Of a stretch of 64,000 nucleotides of DNA, positions 9,901-20,219 are shown piece after piece. Numbering within the stretch: position 1 is the first letter of the stretch; each line of letters opens with the position of its first letter. The notes beneath the pieces are model-generated. The model did not search any database. It saw only the letters and a program-made list of their open reading frames with translations, and was not told the origin of the DNA. Position numbers and translations under genes: made by a program. Where the stretch lies: assembly GCA_002118135.1 (NCBI GenBank), contig BDIU01000110.1:1-64000 (forward strand), given 5' to 3'. The stretch is from Trebouxia sp. TZW2008. Its lineage: Eukaryota; Chlorophyta; Trebouxiophyceae; Trebouxiales; Trebouxiaceae.

Positions 9901-12900
9901 CTGCTATTGACTGGCCTGTGCAGCCACCTGTATGTCTTTTTCTCAGCCAGAACGAGGCTTTGCAGGTTATGTCAGCAATCAGGCTGACACTGCGTACAAA
10001 ACAACACTGCAGTAAGCGTGTAGTAAAGGCAGAAGGGATATGTCTGCAAGCAACGTGTGTGTCAAGCTCAAGGCAAGTTGTGTGCCAAGCACAAAGACAG
10101 AGCGTGTGTTTGCAAGCAAATTCTGTGCTAAGCTCAGAGGCATGACGTGTGTCTGCAAGCAACCTGTGTGTCATGCACAAAGGCACGATGCGTACCTGCC
10201 AGCAGCTTGTGCGTGAAGCACAAAGTTGTGGTGTGTGTGCAGGGGCCCTCTGAACCTGCAGAACTTTTATGTGGGAGCATCAGTGCTGTTCAGCGCCTTT
10301 GGAGGGCATGCCATGGCCCTGTAAGCCCCCCTGACCTTAGTGCCTTCTGTGCCTTCTGCCTTACCTTTGCCTTTGCCTTGCCTTTGCCTTTGCCTCTGCC
10401 TTTGCCTTTCTGCCTTACTGCATAACGTCAGCTCAACATGCCACCAGTGTTGCTGCTTGCCTGCATGCATGCCCTGCTTGTGCTGTATTGTGTCACCTGC
10501 TGTGAGCCAGGACTTGAATATAAGCCAAGGTGTCAGCAGATGTCTTGATGTACTACAAGTTCTGCACATGGCTGCAAGCTTTGGCTGAAGTGCTAGGGCC
10601 TGTCACTACTGTGACTGATGATCAGTAGCAGTGCTTGTTGCATGAGCCAGCAAGTAGGCTTTGTGGATGCCGGGAACCCATGAACGCCATGCTTGTGATT
10701 GCTATGATACTAAGCCTGATTGCCAGTTGGATGTAGCGCCCGCTGGGGTTTCTGAAAACCTCAGTTCAACGCACAGGCAGCAACGTGACTGCATCTTCAA
10801 ATGCAAAATGCTATCAAATTTGCACGCTGTAGGCAGCTGCAAAAGCCGTCGCATGCATCAGCAATCTGACATATGACAATCAATCGGCTCATTTACAGAT
10901 ATTTACTGTCGTAGGGATTCCACAGGGGGTCACACAGGCAATGTCATGTCAACACAACACTTGTCTACTATACGCCTTTGGCAAGTTCTGCAAAGGAAGA
11001 CTGTATACATAAGCACATGCCAAGAATTACACTGTGATGTGGTTTGAGCAGTGACTGAGACTTCTGATGATGCAGGGAGATCATGGATGCCATGTGGGTG
11101 CCGGCAAAGTACAGCAAGGCGTACCTAGCCAGCTTCTTCTACATCTTTGTGCTCACCCTGCCCCACTCCATCTCAGTTCAGCTCGCCTACCCTGATGCCA
11201 ATCTCAAGAACGGTACAATCAACACATCCCAAGTTCAAGCACAGCTGCAGTTGCCTGTCATCAGAACGCCTTGCTTGAAAGGCGGGTGTGTCATGCTGCA
11301 ATCAGTGTCTTGTGACTTGCTGTCAGGGCACTTGTGCTTTGTTGGTGAGTGCCTTGCAACATTTGTATGCCATGTCAGGTGATCACAGCAGCATGTGTCG
11401 TATGATCATCCTGTGTGCAAAGTCAGCCCGGTTGTATGCTTTGGTCTCTGTATGCCAGGTCAGCATGTTTGGGCACCACAAAACTTCTAAGCATTGGCTG
11501 TGGGCGTGCAGGCAATGTGTACGGTGTGCTGCCCAAGACACGGGCTCGCAACGCCTCGATCATCATGATGCTCATGCACCAGCTAGTGGCCTTCTGCCTC
11601 TACAGTGCTCCCCTGTACTACATGTAAGCCTGCTGCCAAGGTGTCATTGCTAAGATTATATACAGTCTACCTCTGTTCTTGCATTGACATGCCGCTGGGC
11701 TTTCATACAAAGAGAGGCTTCAGAGACTGCAAATTTTGCAAACATGTGCTCAAGCAGGCTTTTTGCATGCCTTGCTAGTTGCTTGCCACTTTGCTTGTCA
11801 CTTGCTGCCGGATCCTTGCATCATGAAGCTCATGCACCAGCTGGCGGCCTTCTGCCTCTAGAGTGCTCTCCTGTACTATATGTAAGCCTGCTACCAAGAT
11901 TACCTTGCATGGTTTGCTGTTTCCTTGCTACTTGCTTGCCTGTTGCTGCTGGCTCTTGCACTCATGCACCAGCTAGTGGCCTCCTGCCTATACAGCGCAC
12001 CCCTGTTTTACATGTACCAAAGCCTCCTTGCATTCTTTGCATTCCTTGCTGCTTGCTGCTTGCTAGTTGTTGGTTGGGTGCTAGTTGCTGCGCGCCATCT
12101 GCAAGTTGCTTGCTACTTGCTTGCCTGTTGCTGCTGGCCCTTTGCACTTATCATCATCATGATGCTCATGCACCAGCTGGTTACCTTCTGTCTCTACAGT
12201 GCTCTCCTGTACCACATGTAAGCCTGCTGCCAGGGCCTCTTCTCAATCTTGACCAGTTCTGTCCTTTGAAATAAATATCGAGCTGCTGATTGTCCTTGTC
12301 GGCTTGCAAGCTGTCAAAGATGTATTCGGCAAGCACGGCTTTGCACCGTATGTACAATGCCAACAGCTGGTCAGTCTGCTTATACAGATGCAAAATGCAT
12401 TCCTTGTGAGTCACTAGTTATTTTTGGATGGCGTGCCAGGCCTGGATAGGAGTCACAGACCTGCATAGTAATGTTGCATCGACACTGGTGTGCTGGTGTA
12501 GGTGGGAGAAGCTACTGCATGTACACAGCAAGTCCCTTTGGTTGGAATCCCACTACGAGTTCCTGTTGGTGAGCCTTGTGCTTTGCTGCTGAGTGAATGT
12601 TTGAAGGCAGCGTGAATCTGCCTTGCATAGGCATCAGTGAGTTCTCTGCAAGTCTTCTTCACCTTGATGCTGTCTAAGTGTGCTCAAACATAACAACAAG
12701 TTGCTGTCCCACAACAACTTGGTACATGAGTCTCGTGTAATGAGTTGCCTGCTGCTGTCACGTGCTCCTACTGTCACCTGCTGGGGGGTGCTTCTATGCC
12801 CCACTTTCGTTCCTCCAGTAGCTAGGAAGAACTGAGCTGGTGTACTTGCTGCTGCAGCTCTCTTCATTTGGTTTCTGGCTATTGCATTCCCTTTCTACGG

Positions 12901-13545
12901 CAACATCAACAGCATCATTGGTAAGCTGACACTTGCACCTCAAGTTTTGCTGCTACTAATGCCCTTACCTACTGACTGCTCAGCTTGCAAATTTATGTTG
13001 GACACAACCCTCAAAGTGTCCTCAAGGATTGCACTTTTCTTTGTTATGCTGTGTCTGATAATGCAGCTGGTGTTCATCATTTGCGTGTTACAGCTTCAAG
13101 CCCTGTCCTATGCGCATTTGCATGTCTCGCATCAGGTGCATCTATTACTTTCCGACCCTGTTGTATACACATGTGCATGTCTTGCACACATCAGAGTCTG
13201 CACAATTGAGTAGAAGTCATCTTCACTGAAGGAATTGTCTATGCAGGAGCTATCACTTCACCAGCTATAGCATTCATTTTCCCATGCCTAGCATACTCAT
13301 GGGTGTACAGAACCCCACAGGCTCGTGCAAATTGTCCGCTTCTGCCGCCAAAGTTCATGCGTGTGTGGAATTGGACACCAATCTTTGTGCTGAACACCTT
13401 CATAGTCCTCTGGTTTCTGGTGAATGGCGTGGGCTTTGGCATTGCATACAGTACCATACAGATTGTGGATGATGTCAAGACCTTCCATGTTTTTGCTGAG
13501 TGCTATCAGTGCCCAGCCAAATCTGCTCTTTCTGGCTCTGGCTGA
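6975..13545 (+). CDS. AUX1/LAX-type auxin influx carrier-like protein (apparent frameshift)
   Basis: Exons: 6975-7098, 7203-7291, 7565-7711, 8488-8696, 9244-9405, 10243-10320, 11076-11212, 11512-11623, 12502-12568, 12858-12920, 13247-13545. Codon phase is continuous except inside 12502-12568. The product is a multi-helix amino-acid/auxin permease (AAAP) protein. Matches to AUX1/LAX include GNAGSFLDGVLTTCASQVGQ near the N-terminus, FAQIVACASDVYYYD, FGGHAMALEIMDAMW, WEKLLHVHSKSLWL, WFLAIAFPFYG and the C-terminal FAECYQCP. The family imports indole-3-acetate or amino acids by proton symport at the plasma membrane. Exon 9 starts in frame as WEK...LWL, but its end (LRVPV, needed for exon 10) is in another frame, as if one base were lost. 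Either a pseudogene, a sequence error or a missed splice. The start ATG at 6975 opens a hydrophilic N-terminus of about 50 residues. Confidence 0.85.
8007..8420 (+). repeat. Ladder of three 5'-edge copies of carrier exon 8488-8696
   Basis: Copies begin at about 8007, 8161 and 8327, with the real exon at 8488 (spacing about 154-166 bp). The oldest looks most degraded, the second has lost its AG acceptor, and the third reads IHKGLWSDANGKRAIITQYH onward nearly intact to a stop. Similarity rises towards the real exon, as expected from successive duplications at the same junction. Confidence 0.9.
8720..8800 (+). repeat. 3'-edge copy of carrier exon 8488-8696
   Basis: cttttgcccagattgtggcc to the donor (aagagtg then gtgagc) repeats the exon's last about 75 bases and its donor, immediately downstream of the real donor at 8696. 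Confidence 0.9.
9118..9185 (+). repeat. 5'-edge copy of carrier exon 9244-9405
   Basis: A worn copy of the exon start: gtgaggaggcgttcagtcat then ccgctgtccaccctgc matches the real sequence from about 9256. It lies upstream of the real exon. Confidence 0.6.
9458..9540 (+). repeat. 3'-edge copy of carrier exon 9244-9405
   Basis: acctacaaaacctggttcat through cagcctccag then gtgggc repeats the last about 75 bases of the exon and its donor. Differences include a changed GTC/GCC triplet and an altered ATT GTG GTC segment. Confidence 0.85.
10364..10412 (+). repeat. CCTTTG hexamer microsatellite
   Basis: Imperfect tandem of TTTGCC units inside a carrier intron, seven or eight copies. Confidence 0.85.
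11815..12230 (+). repeat. Three 3'-edge copies of carrier exon 11512-11623
   Basis: The exon end (atgctcatgcaccagct onward to tactacat then gtaagcctgctgcca) recurs at about 11825-11900, 11960-12015 and 12160-12235. The first copy has an in-frame TAG, the second has lost the gtaag donor, and the third keeps catcatcatgatgctcatgc plus a donor. Intervals are roughly 140-200 bp. Between them the intron is rich in short cttgctacttgcttgcc-like repeats. Confidence 0.85.
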
Positions 13546-14538
13546 AATGAACAAAGGCATGGCAGCGCATATTGATCATGACTTTTCCCATATGATGGCT
13601 AAATGCTATTCACGCATGGGTACCGGTCACTCCCTTTGCCATCAAGATCGATTTGTTGGTAGTAATCAAGAGAAACTGTACTGCGTAGGGGTTTGGGCAC
13701 TTCATTTGCTGTAAAGTGCACGTGCAGGCGCTTCAAGTTTGCTGCAAGGTACAAGTACTTGTGTGTCAGTATTGAGTTGTGCAGTTCATTTGATAGTATT
13801 GATGATGCCCATGACTCTACGTGGGCTGACCATGTCCCAAGCACAACATGTTTCAAGATGCTGCTGCAAAGCAAGATACAGACTTCCCAGACCCGTTTTT
13901 GACCTTGCTCCAACAGTCCAGTTGCTACTGTGAATGCTAAATGGCAGATGTATCACAGCTGCTGGGCGTGTAATGCCACACTCCATACATTGCCTGCAGA
14001 AGTTTCAGCTTAAGCCAGCATATAAAACCAAGCAAAGCTGAGCATACAGCCCTACTGCCGCTCTTCCCGTAGCCATGCAATCTGACGCACAATGCAACAA
14101 CGAGCATGAACACTGTAGCATGTGCGCGTTTGAAAACGGCTGTGTCTCTGTCAACAAAGCAGGATGACACCAGGCAAATTGGGCTGTACGACATCTCGCT
14201 CTTTGTCCCTATATTATATCCACAAGCAGGAATTTCAAAAACAAACAGTTGCAGTGCTATTCATCAACCAATTTGCATACGTAGGACTGTCAGAAGAGGA
14301 TATTCAAACATTACCAGAACTCAGCAAAAGGCATTGGGCCAACAGAGGAATTCGCCATGGCTAGGCTGTTCTGTTTGCACATTGTCTTGAGCTTCTACAC
14401 AAAGAAAGCCTGTCACACAAAGCCCCATCAAGCAAGTCTCTACTCAAGACAACCCAACATACACAACGTCCATGCCAGGCAAAGACACCCGGACAGGCCA
14501 CATGCTAAGCAATTTCATGCAGTGCATTCAGGACATCA
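13546..14538. other. Convergent intergenic gap
   Basis: Between the carrier stop and the phosphatase stop. No gene recognised. A TGTAA motif at about 13709 fits the chlorophyte polyadenylation signal for the carrier transcript. The remainder should hold the two 3' UTRs. Confidence 0.35.
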
Positions 14539-16918
14539 TTAATGTTGATGAAACTTGACATCAACATCTTCTCGACCATTGTATCCGGCAGATGTCGAGT
14601 CAGGTGGATTCCGACCCGGCTTGCAAAGCTTCTCCCTCAACTGACGGATCTCATTATCAGAAATGCCAATCTCCCTGAGATATTTTTCAGGAGAGCCATA
14701 CTGGTCATTCAAGTGCTGAATGGTCTCTGCCATGGTCTGTGGATGAGACTTTGTGATGCTACTAGACCTCATGAAAGAATCTGCACCATTAACAATGATG
14801 TCAGCACGGTTTCTGCAAAACATGCTCAGCATGAAGTGCTTCCTGCACACTGTGTGAGTACTGTGTCCAGATCTTGAGACTGCGACGCTTGAGATGCCTC
14901 AGACATATCCACTGTCAGCCACAGTGTGTGGTTTGGATGTGTTGTCTATCCATGTTGTGAAGCATCAGCAAGCCCTGCACCCTTTTTGTAGCCAACCAAA
15001 AGGCTGTGTTGCAACAGACTGCAGACCGTATGCCCAAACAAACAGGCTGTGTTGCACTAGACTGCAAGCTGTGTGGCAAAGTGTCCCTGTTGTGCAAACA
15101 CACTGTTGTGTACACATTTGACATAAACTGAAGCTTACTTTCCAGCTGGATGTCTGGATTTGGTTTGTTTTTGGCTTCATTGAGATTGGCTTCTGACTTG
15201 CTGTAGTCTTCCTCAATGGCCTGCATCAGCAGCAGTTGACACGTAGGCTTTGGACAGAAACCTCATCTTTGCGTTTGTTGCACCCAATGTACACCAGCAA
15301 ACAAAAGAGCAAGCCAATCAAAACATGCTGCAACAAGCCACCCGACCTTTGCTATTCAACAATGCAGGCATGTGTGCACACTTGTGATCAAGCACAAACT
15401 CACAGACACTGTGATCTCAGTACCTGTGAATCCCAAGCAAAGAGAGTGGAGTCCAAAATGTTTTGTTCTTGGTTCAAAACAAGAATCAAGACCAACTACA
15501 ATCGACAAGTACAATTTGCGTCAATCCTGTGGCTGGCCTACCTTGATATCTACTTTACAGATGAGCAGCAGGAGCATGACAATGACGCCGGTGCGGTCCT
15601 TCCCATGGGTGCAGTGGATTATACAGGGGAACACCTCCTGCTTTAGCAGGATGCGCAGCGCAATGGCTATCCTGGACTTGCCCTGCCACAGCAAAAAAGC
15701 ATACAGAGACAACACAGACAGACAGACAGACACAAACATAACACCAGCGTGCGGCACAAGATCAACACATACAGAGAAACACAAATACTAGCAGGCTTGA
15801 CTGCAAATGAAAGCTTGTGACCGAGTCACAACAGTAAGCAGTCAGCATTACTGCAGATGCCAGACAGCCAGCACGAGCGAGACATCAGATTGCCAAGTGC
15901 AGGACGCATGTTGGAGGGCTTCATAAGGCATGCTCCAAAGGCAGTCCCTGCAAATGCTGGCAGATTGCATACTACAGCTTGCTCACAATGCATGACAACG
16001 CACACAAGGAGCAATTGAGTACTTACATTGGACAGGACAGCAGCGTAGAAGGCGGAGTAGCCCATCTCATGCGGGTTAGCTACAGCCGGCTGCACCACCT
16101 TCTTAGGGCCTCTGCCCTTCAGCAGACCCCCAAATGCCTTCAGTTTGATGCGTGTGGGCATCAGCCAGAACACTGCACCCTTTGCGCGCGGCTGTATGAT
16201 CCCAGCTGCATTCTCAAACAGCCTCATGAGCATGACGCCCATGCGAGTGGCACCATGAGTGTGACTGATGCTGAAATCATGCTGACTCTGTGCAGCTAAG
16301 TGAACATGCCAGATGACGGGTCGTGACAGGTCATGTGCCTTCTACTGCCTTGAGAGCATGAGGAATCAGACAAACCATGATGAGTCGGTGCGCATAAGTG
16401 GTCATGCCTAAAGCACGTTTGGTCATGTGTCTATTACTGCATGGGATGCTTAGAAGTCAGACAGACCATGATACACTCTGGTGGCATTGCTGCTGCCCTT
16501 CTTTTGCAATCTTTCTGAGCAGATCTTGCATGGCTCAGGCTCTGAGCTTGCCTTCTGCCGAAGCCAGGTCAGCGTGCTCCGCGAGAGCTGCAACAGCAAA
16601 ACGCTTGCATGAGGCATGGCACAACACCAAAAGCTGTGCAAGCTACGCATGAGAGAGTTTGAGAAACTTGGCGTAGCTCAGAGCTTGAATTTGCTGCCAG
16701 GATATGCATGTACCTTTGACACAAAACCCAGCACGCGCTGCTGAGCCTTTGCATCCTGATCTTCCCGCACAGAGCTGTGCTTGGTTTCTCGCAAGTCTAT
16801 CACACTCTGAAGAGTCACATTAAACACTCAGACTTAGGTATGTCCGCATGAGGCAGGTATGTGCAACATGCAAAAAGATTGACTTGCCTTGATACCAAGC
16901 TCATTCAGCTTCTCTGGA
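14539..16918 (-). CDS. Tyrosine-phosphatase-like protein (HC-x5-R, KDRTG type)
   Basis: Minus-strand exons in transcription order: 16918-16888, 16806-16714, (one unresolved exon), 16205-16027, 15682-15542, 15220-15139, 14780-14539. The N-terminal part reads PEKLNELGIK then SVIDLRETKHSS, the usual 'ViDLR' start of this phosphatase fold. The catalytic loop is HCTHGKDRTG (Cys nucleophile and Arg both present), followed by a hydrophobic helix. The C-terminal part (TMAETIQHLNDQYGSPEKYL then REIG) is the common tail of the group. Such enzymes dephosphorylate phosphotyrosine or inositol phosphates; the substrate cannot be told here. The intron after 16888 starts gcaagt, a GC donor. Phase between 16714 and 16205 needs one more exon, and earlier 5' exons are uncertain. 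Confidence 0.75.
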
Positions 16919-17559
16919 CTGCATTAACCACAACACGCTGTGAGTCGTGATCACGATGCTCAAAACGCGTTGACTAGCTCAGGTCTCGGCGCAGGGGGAT
17001 TGACCGACTGGCAGGGATTATCTCACTGACCCGACGACTTCAGAAGAGCGGTAGACAGTATTGGTGCGCAATCTGTCAGGTGCTGCTTGGTTCAAGTCTC
17101 GTAAGTTGACTTGCTCCATCCTCGCAGAGCCAGCTCTGTGATCTCGTGCAAACACAGTGCTGACTTGCCCAACATTGGCGCAAGGCTCTGCAGTGGAATC
17201 ACAACGACATCAACGAACTTTCCGCGCCGCCCACAGCTGGCGTTTTCCTGAACAGCACACAGCGCTTCCGCTTGAAGCTGTGATGTTAGATGTACGATTA
17301 GTCATGGGGGTTTACATGAGATGACCTTGGCTCTGGCAGCTCAGTCTGTTGCTCAATCGTTTGACTGAGCGACGCGTCAGCAATAGTAGAGAGAAAAGTA
17401 CTGCTAGTAGTGCTGTATCAATTGCCGTACTGCTTCCAAGTATTTGGCAACAAATGCACACTGATGAAAGCATTGACAGTTACTGCATCTTGCAGATGTA
17501 CCTCAATGGCACGTTGCCATGATCAGACTTGGGCAAATTTAAAGCCTTTGAAAACTTAC

Positions 17560-17642
17560 CTCCAAAGGACCAATCTGTGCCGTACGCGTGTTGATAATAT
17601 GGAGCAAGTGCAAGCTAGCTCGCTGAGTGTTTCCTCGAGGTA
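17560..17642 (-). other. Putative exon upstream of the phosphatase
   Basis: Flanked by a good acceptor (tatttgcag) and donor (gtaagt) on the minus strand and open in one frame (PRGNTQRASLHLLHIINTRT). No recognised homology. It could be a 5' exon of the phosphatase gene or part of a separate transcript. The surrounding 16930-18250 shows nothing else I can assign. Confidence 0.3.
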
Positions 17643-18252
17643 CTGCAAATACACCTCGTTGTTTTGGATCTGCCTGACCGGCTTGTACGAGACAGCAAAG
17701 TGAGCAAAAGGGACATTTTCTGGATTTCCACCACATCTTCAATTCTTGACAGGATCATATGCACTTTCATCAGCCTGTAGATGTGCATGCATGCACGCTA
17801 AACTGTACATGCATGCTAACCTATGTTACAGTACATCTCTTTTGTCGCATGACACAATTGTACGCAAGGTGCATTTACGCCTTGAATCATCTTGGTGTCG
17901 AACGGACGCGAGCTGAACCTGTGACACTGTGACCGTCAGAGTATAGCTCACTGCTTTGATGCGCCAAAGGAACAGTGCAGCTTTGAGGGAACATATACTC
18001 CCTGAGCATGACTCTACGCAGCACCTGCAATCTTTGCTGTGCTAAGCCTTGCACATAAACCGAGCCAGATTAAATAACAGACGCTTATGTCAACTCAGGA
18101 TGCCAACACGCCCAGCATGAGGGCATAGAGAGGGGCAGAACTTCAAAACATTGCTCACACACTCACTGCTAACATCCAAATGCTTGACTTGAAGATGGCA
18201 TGGACAAGCCTGCCTTGCTGATGCCAACCAAAAGCCTTTCTTGACTTGCTTC

Positions 18253-19525
18253 TCACTTGTTGCCTGTTCTGGATGCCTCAACCTTGTCAACAATGTATGT
18301 TTTGGTGCCATTCAGGATGAAAGTTGCTCCAACAATCCGAAAAGCTCTTGGAGCAATGCCAGCCCACAAAGAAAGAATGCCGCCCCCCTGCTTGATCACA
18401 TGTTTCATTGTCGATATTGAGGTTGCGTATTCTGGATTCTCCTTGGGTACAACAAATGCTTGCATCCTTGTTTTCACAGTGTCAAGGGGCTGTGTGCTTG
18501 TGACTGCCAGCAAGCCCCCAGTGATCCCAGCGATGATCATGGGGGTGCCAGAGGGGTAGCCCTCCAGGGCAGGGCTACCCTTGAGGGCTTCAAGCAGGAC
18601 TGGGGTCACCCCCAAGTATCCACCCGTGTACAAGCCCTCCCTTACACATGTGGGCGCCTGCAAGACATAATTCTATATGTTTACATTGTTCCTGACTGAA
18701 CTCCACTGTGGTGGCCCTTTGCTGTACAGAAGACGAGCAAGTGAAGCGCTCCAGGAGCTATCACTTGCTGGGTGCAAAAAGCTGACATCAGTACTGCTCA
18801 GCAAACATCCGAGCAGACAGACTGCAATTGGGCAGTCTGCAGCATCAGGCATCCATCTGTGCCTGACTCAGTTGTTCAGGCACAGATGGACCGTGCATGG
18901 GTCAAGCTTGACATAGCATTAGCAGAAAACTCACAAATCCTCTATATAGAGCTGTCAACCCATGCTTGCCAATGTAGCTTCTTGCTTCAGCCATCAAGGG
19001 CCTTTGGTTGCGCCCCTGTTGTATCATGATCAGTTCTGCTGGGGTGCTGATGAGAGATGACGTTGAGCCAGCTGCGACTGCTAGTGCTACCTGGCTGGCC
19101 TGGTTTGGATCTTTGCCAGTAAGCTTTCTGAGAGTGAGCTCATAGAATCTGTTTGCACCAAATTGGACTGCTGTGATGGGTGCTATACTGCCAGCATTCA
19201 CCTGCAGACACCACAGCTTGTGCGTTGTCCATCTGTGCGACATTCCATATGCACATTGACAACTCCATATGTGCAGATCACGGATGATGACCTTAGCAGT
19301 TGGCATGAGCAATGCTGTATTTTCAGCACAAAGCCTGAGTAAGGAGATGGATCTACTTACCAAATAGCCTCTGTACAGCGCTATAGGAGATTTGGGAAGT
19401 GCACGGCCTTCTTGAAGCGCATTTTTGATGGTGACAGTGGGCTGCATGACGCTGACCTCAAGGACACCAGCCAGCGCGCCAATTGCTGTGTGTTCGGTGG
19501 ATGTGAGGGTCGACATTGCCTGCAT
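18253..19525 (-). CDS. Mitochondrial carrier family (SLC25-like) transporter
   Basis: Exons in order 19525-19361, 19201-18935, 18657-18253, all in phase, giving 278 residues, a normal length for the family. Three repeats are visible: PTVTIKNALQEGR, PAELIMIQQGRNQR and PLDTVKTRMQ, each the carrier signature position (Px[DE]xx[KR], degenerate in the first two). Partner motifs ALYRGYL, ALYRGF and SLWAGIAPRAFR follow each repeat. Members move metabolites such as di- or tricarboxylates across the inner mitochondrial membrane; the repeat signatures do not let me name the substrate. Two start ATGs lie at 19525 and 19516. The gene is divergent from the acyl-CoA oxidase and shares about 690 bp of upstream sequence with it. 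Confidence 0.88.
18853..18889. repeat. Perfect 14-bp inverted repeat
   Basis: ccatctgtgcctga and tcaggcacagatgg flank a 9-base loop, inside the second intron of the carrier gene. It could form a hairpin in the transcript. Confidence 0.85.
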
Positions 19526-20219
19526 CGCAGGTCGAGTATCACATTCAGGATATTGCAACACGCCACAGCAATGTGTGAAGGCAGCCGGTGCAGCTGAGTA
19601 GAATTGAAACAACTGTAACAATTGGTGAGATGTATTTTGCAGCAGCTTACTGTACGCGGCTGCTTCGCTTCGAGTACGGGAATGCAGAGACGGCTAAAGT
19701 GCTAAACGAAGATCAGTGGGGATTCAAGTCTCGGTAGTCATGTTTACGCAGTTTCTGCAGAGCTGTGTACAGCATGCATCACAGGATGAGATCGTTGACC
19801 ACACGACGGGCTCAGTGAAATGTCGCGCTCGATTGAAATTTCAAGCAGCTGGTGAGGGGAGGTTCGGCAAGGTGTTTCGCTGCATGCGACTTGTACGAGC
19901 AACTCGCACATTCTCGGCATCGGCACTGCAAACCAGCAACAGAAGATGAAGCGGCTCAACACCTTCACGATCTGTTAGTCATGACGAAGCAAAGCACGCA
20001 GCACAGGAATCTGAAGCCTTGCCCTTCAATGCAAAGCCTTAGTAACCGTGACCTGTCAACAATCTGACCTGGACACTGTAAACGTTGTTCCGTGACGACA
20101 AGCGAATTGATCAACTATCCGCGCTGCATTGCTTGTGCGAGATTGTGCATTGAGTGTGTCACCTGCGTCGTCCTGCCAGTGTTGGCCACATCCCTGGTGA
20201 AGCACCGTTCACTGTCAGG
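19526..20219. promoter_or_regulatory. Shared upstream region of two divergent genes
   Basis: About 690 bp between the carrier ATG (minus) and the acyl-CoA oxidase ATG (plus). Both promoters and 5' UTRs must lie here. No clear TATA box was identified. The linked metabolic themes (mitochondrial transport and fatty-acid oxidation) make co-regulation possible but this is inference. Confidence 0.4.

Noticed and set aside
16960..17120. A tagctcagg box and a later ggttcaagtct box suggested a tRNA
   Set aside because: The boxes are about 120 bases apart and the arms do not pair into a cloverleaf.
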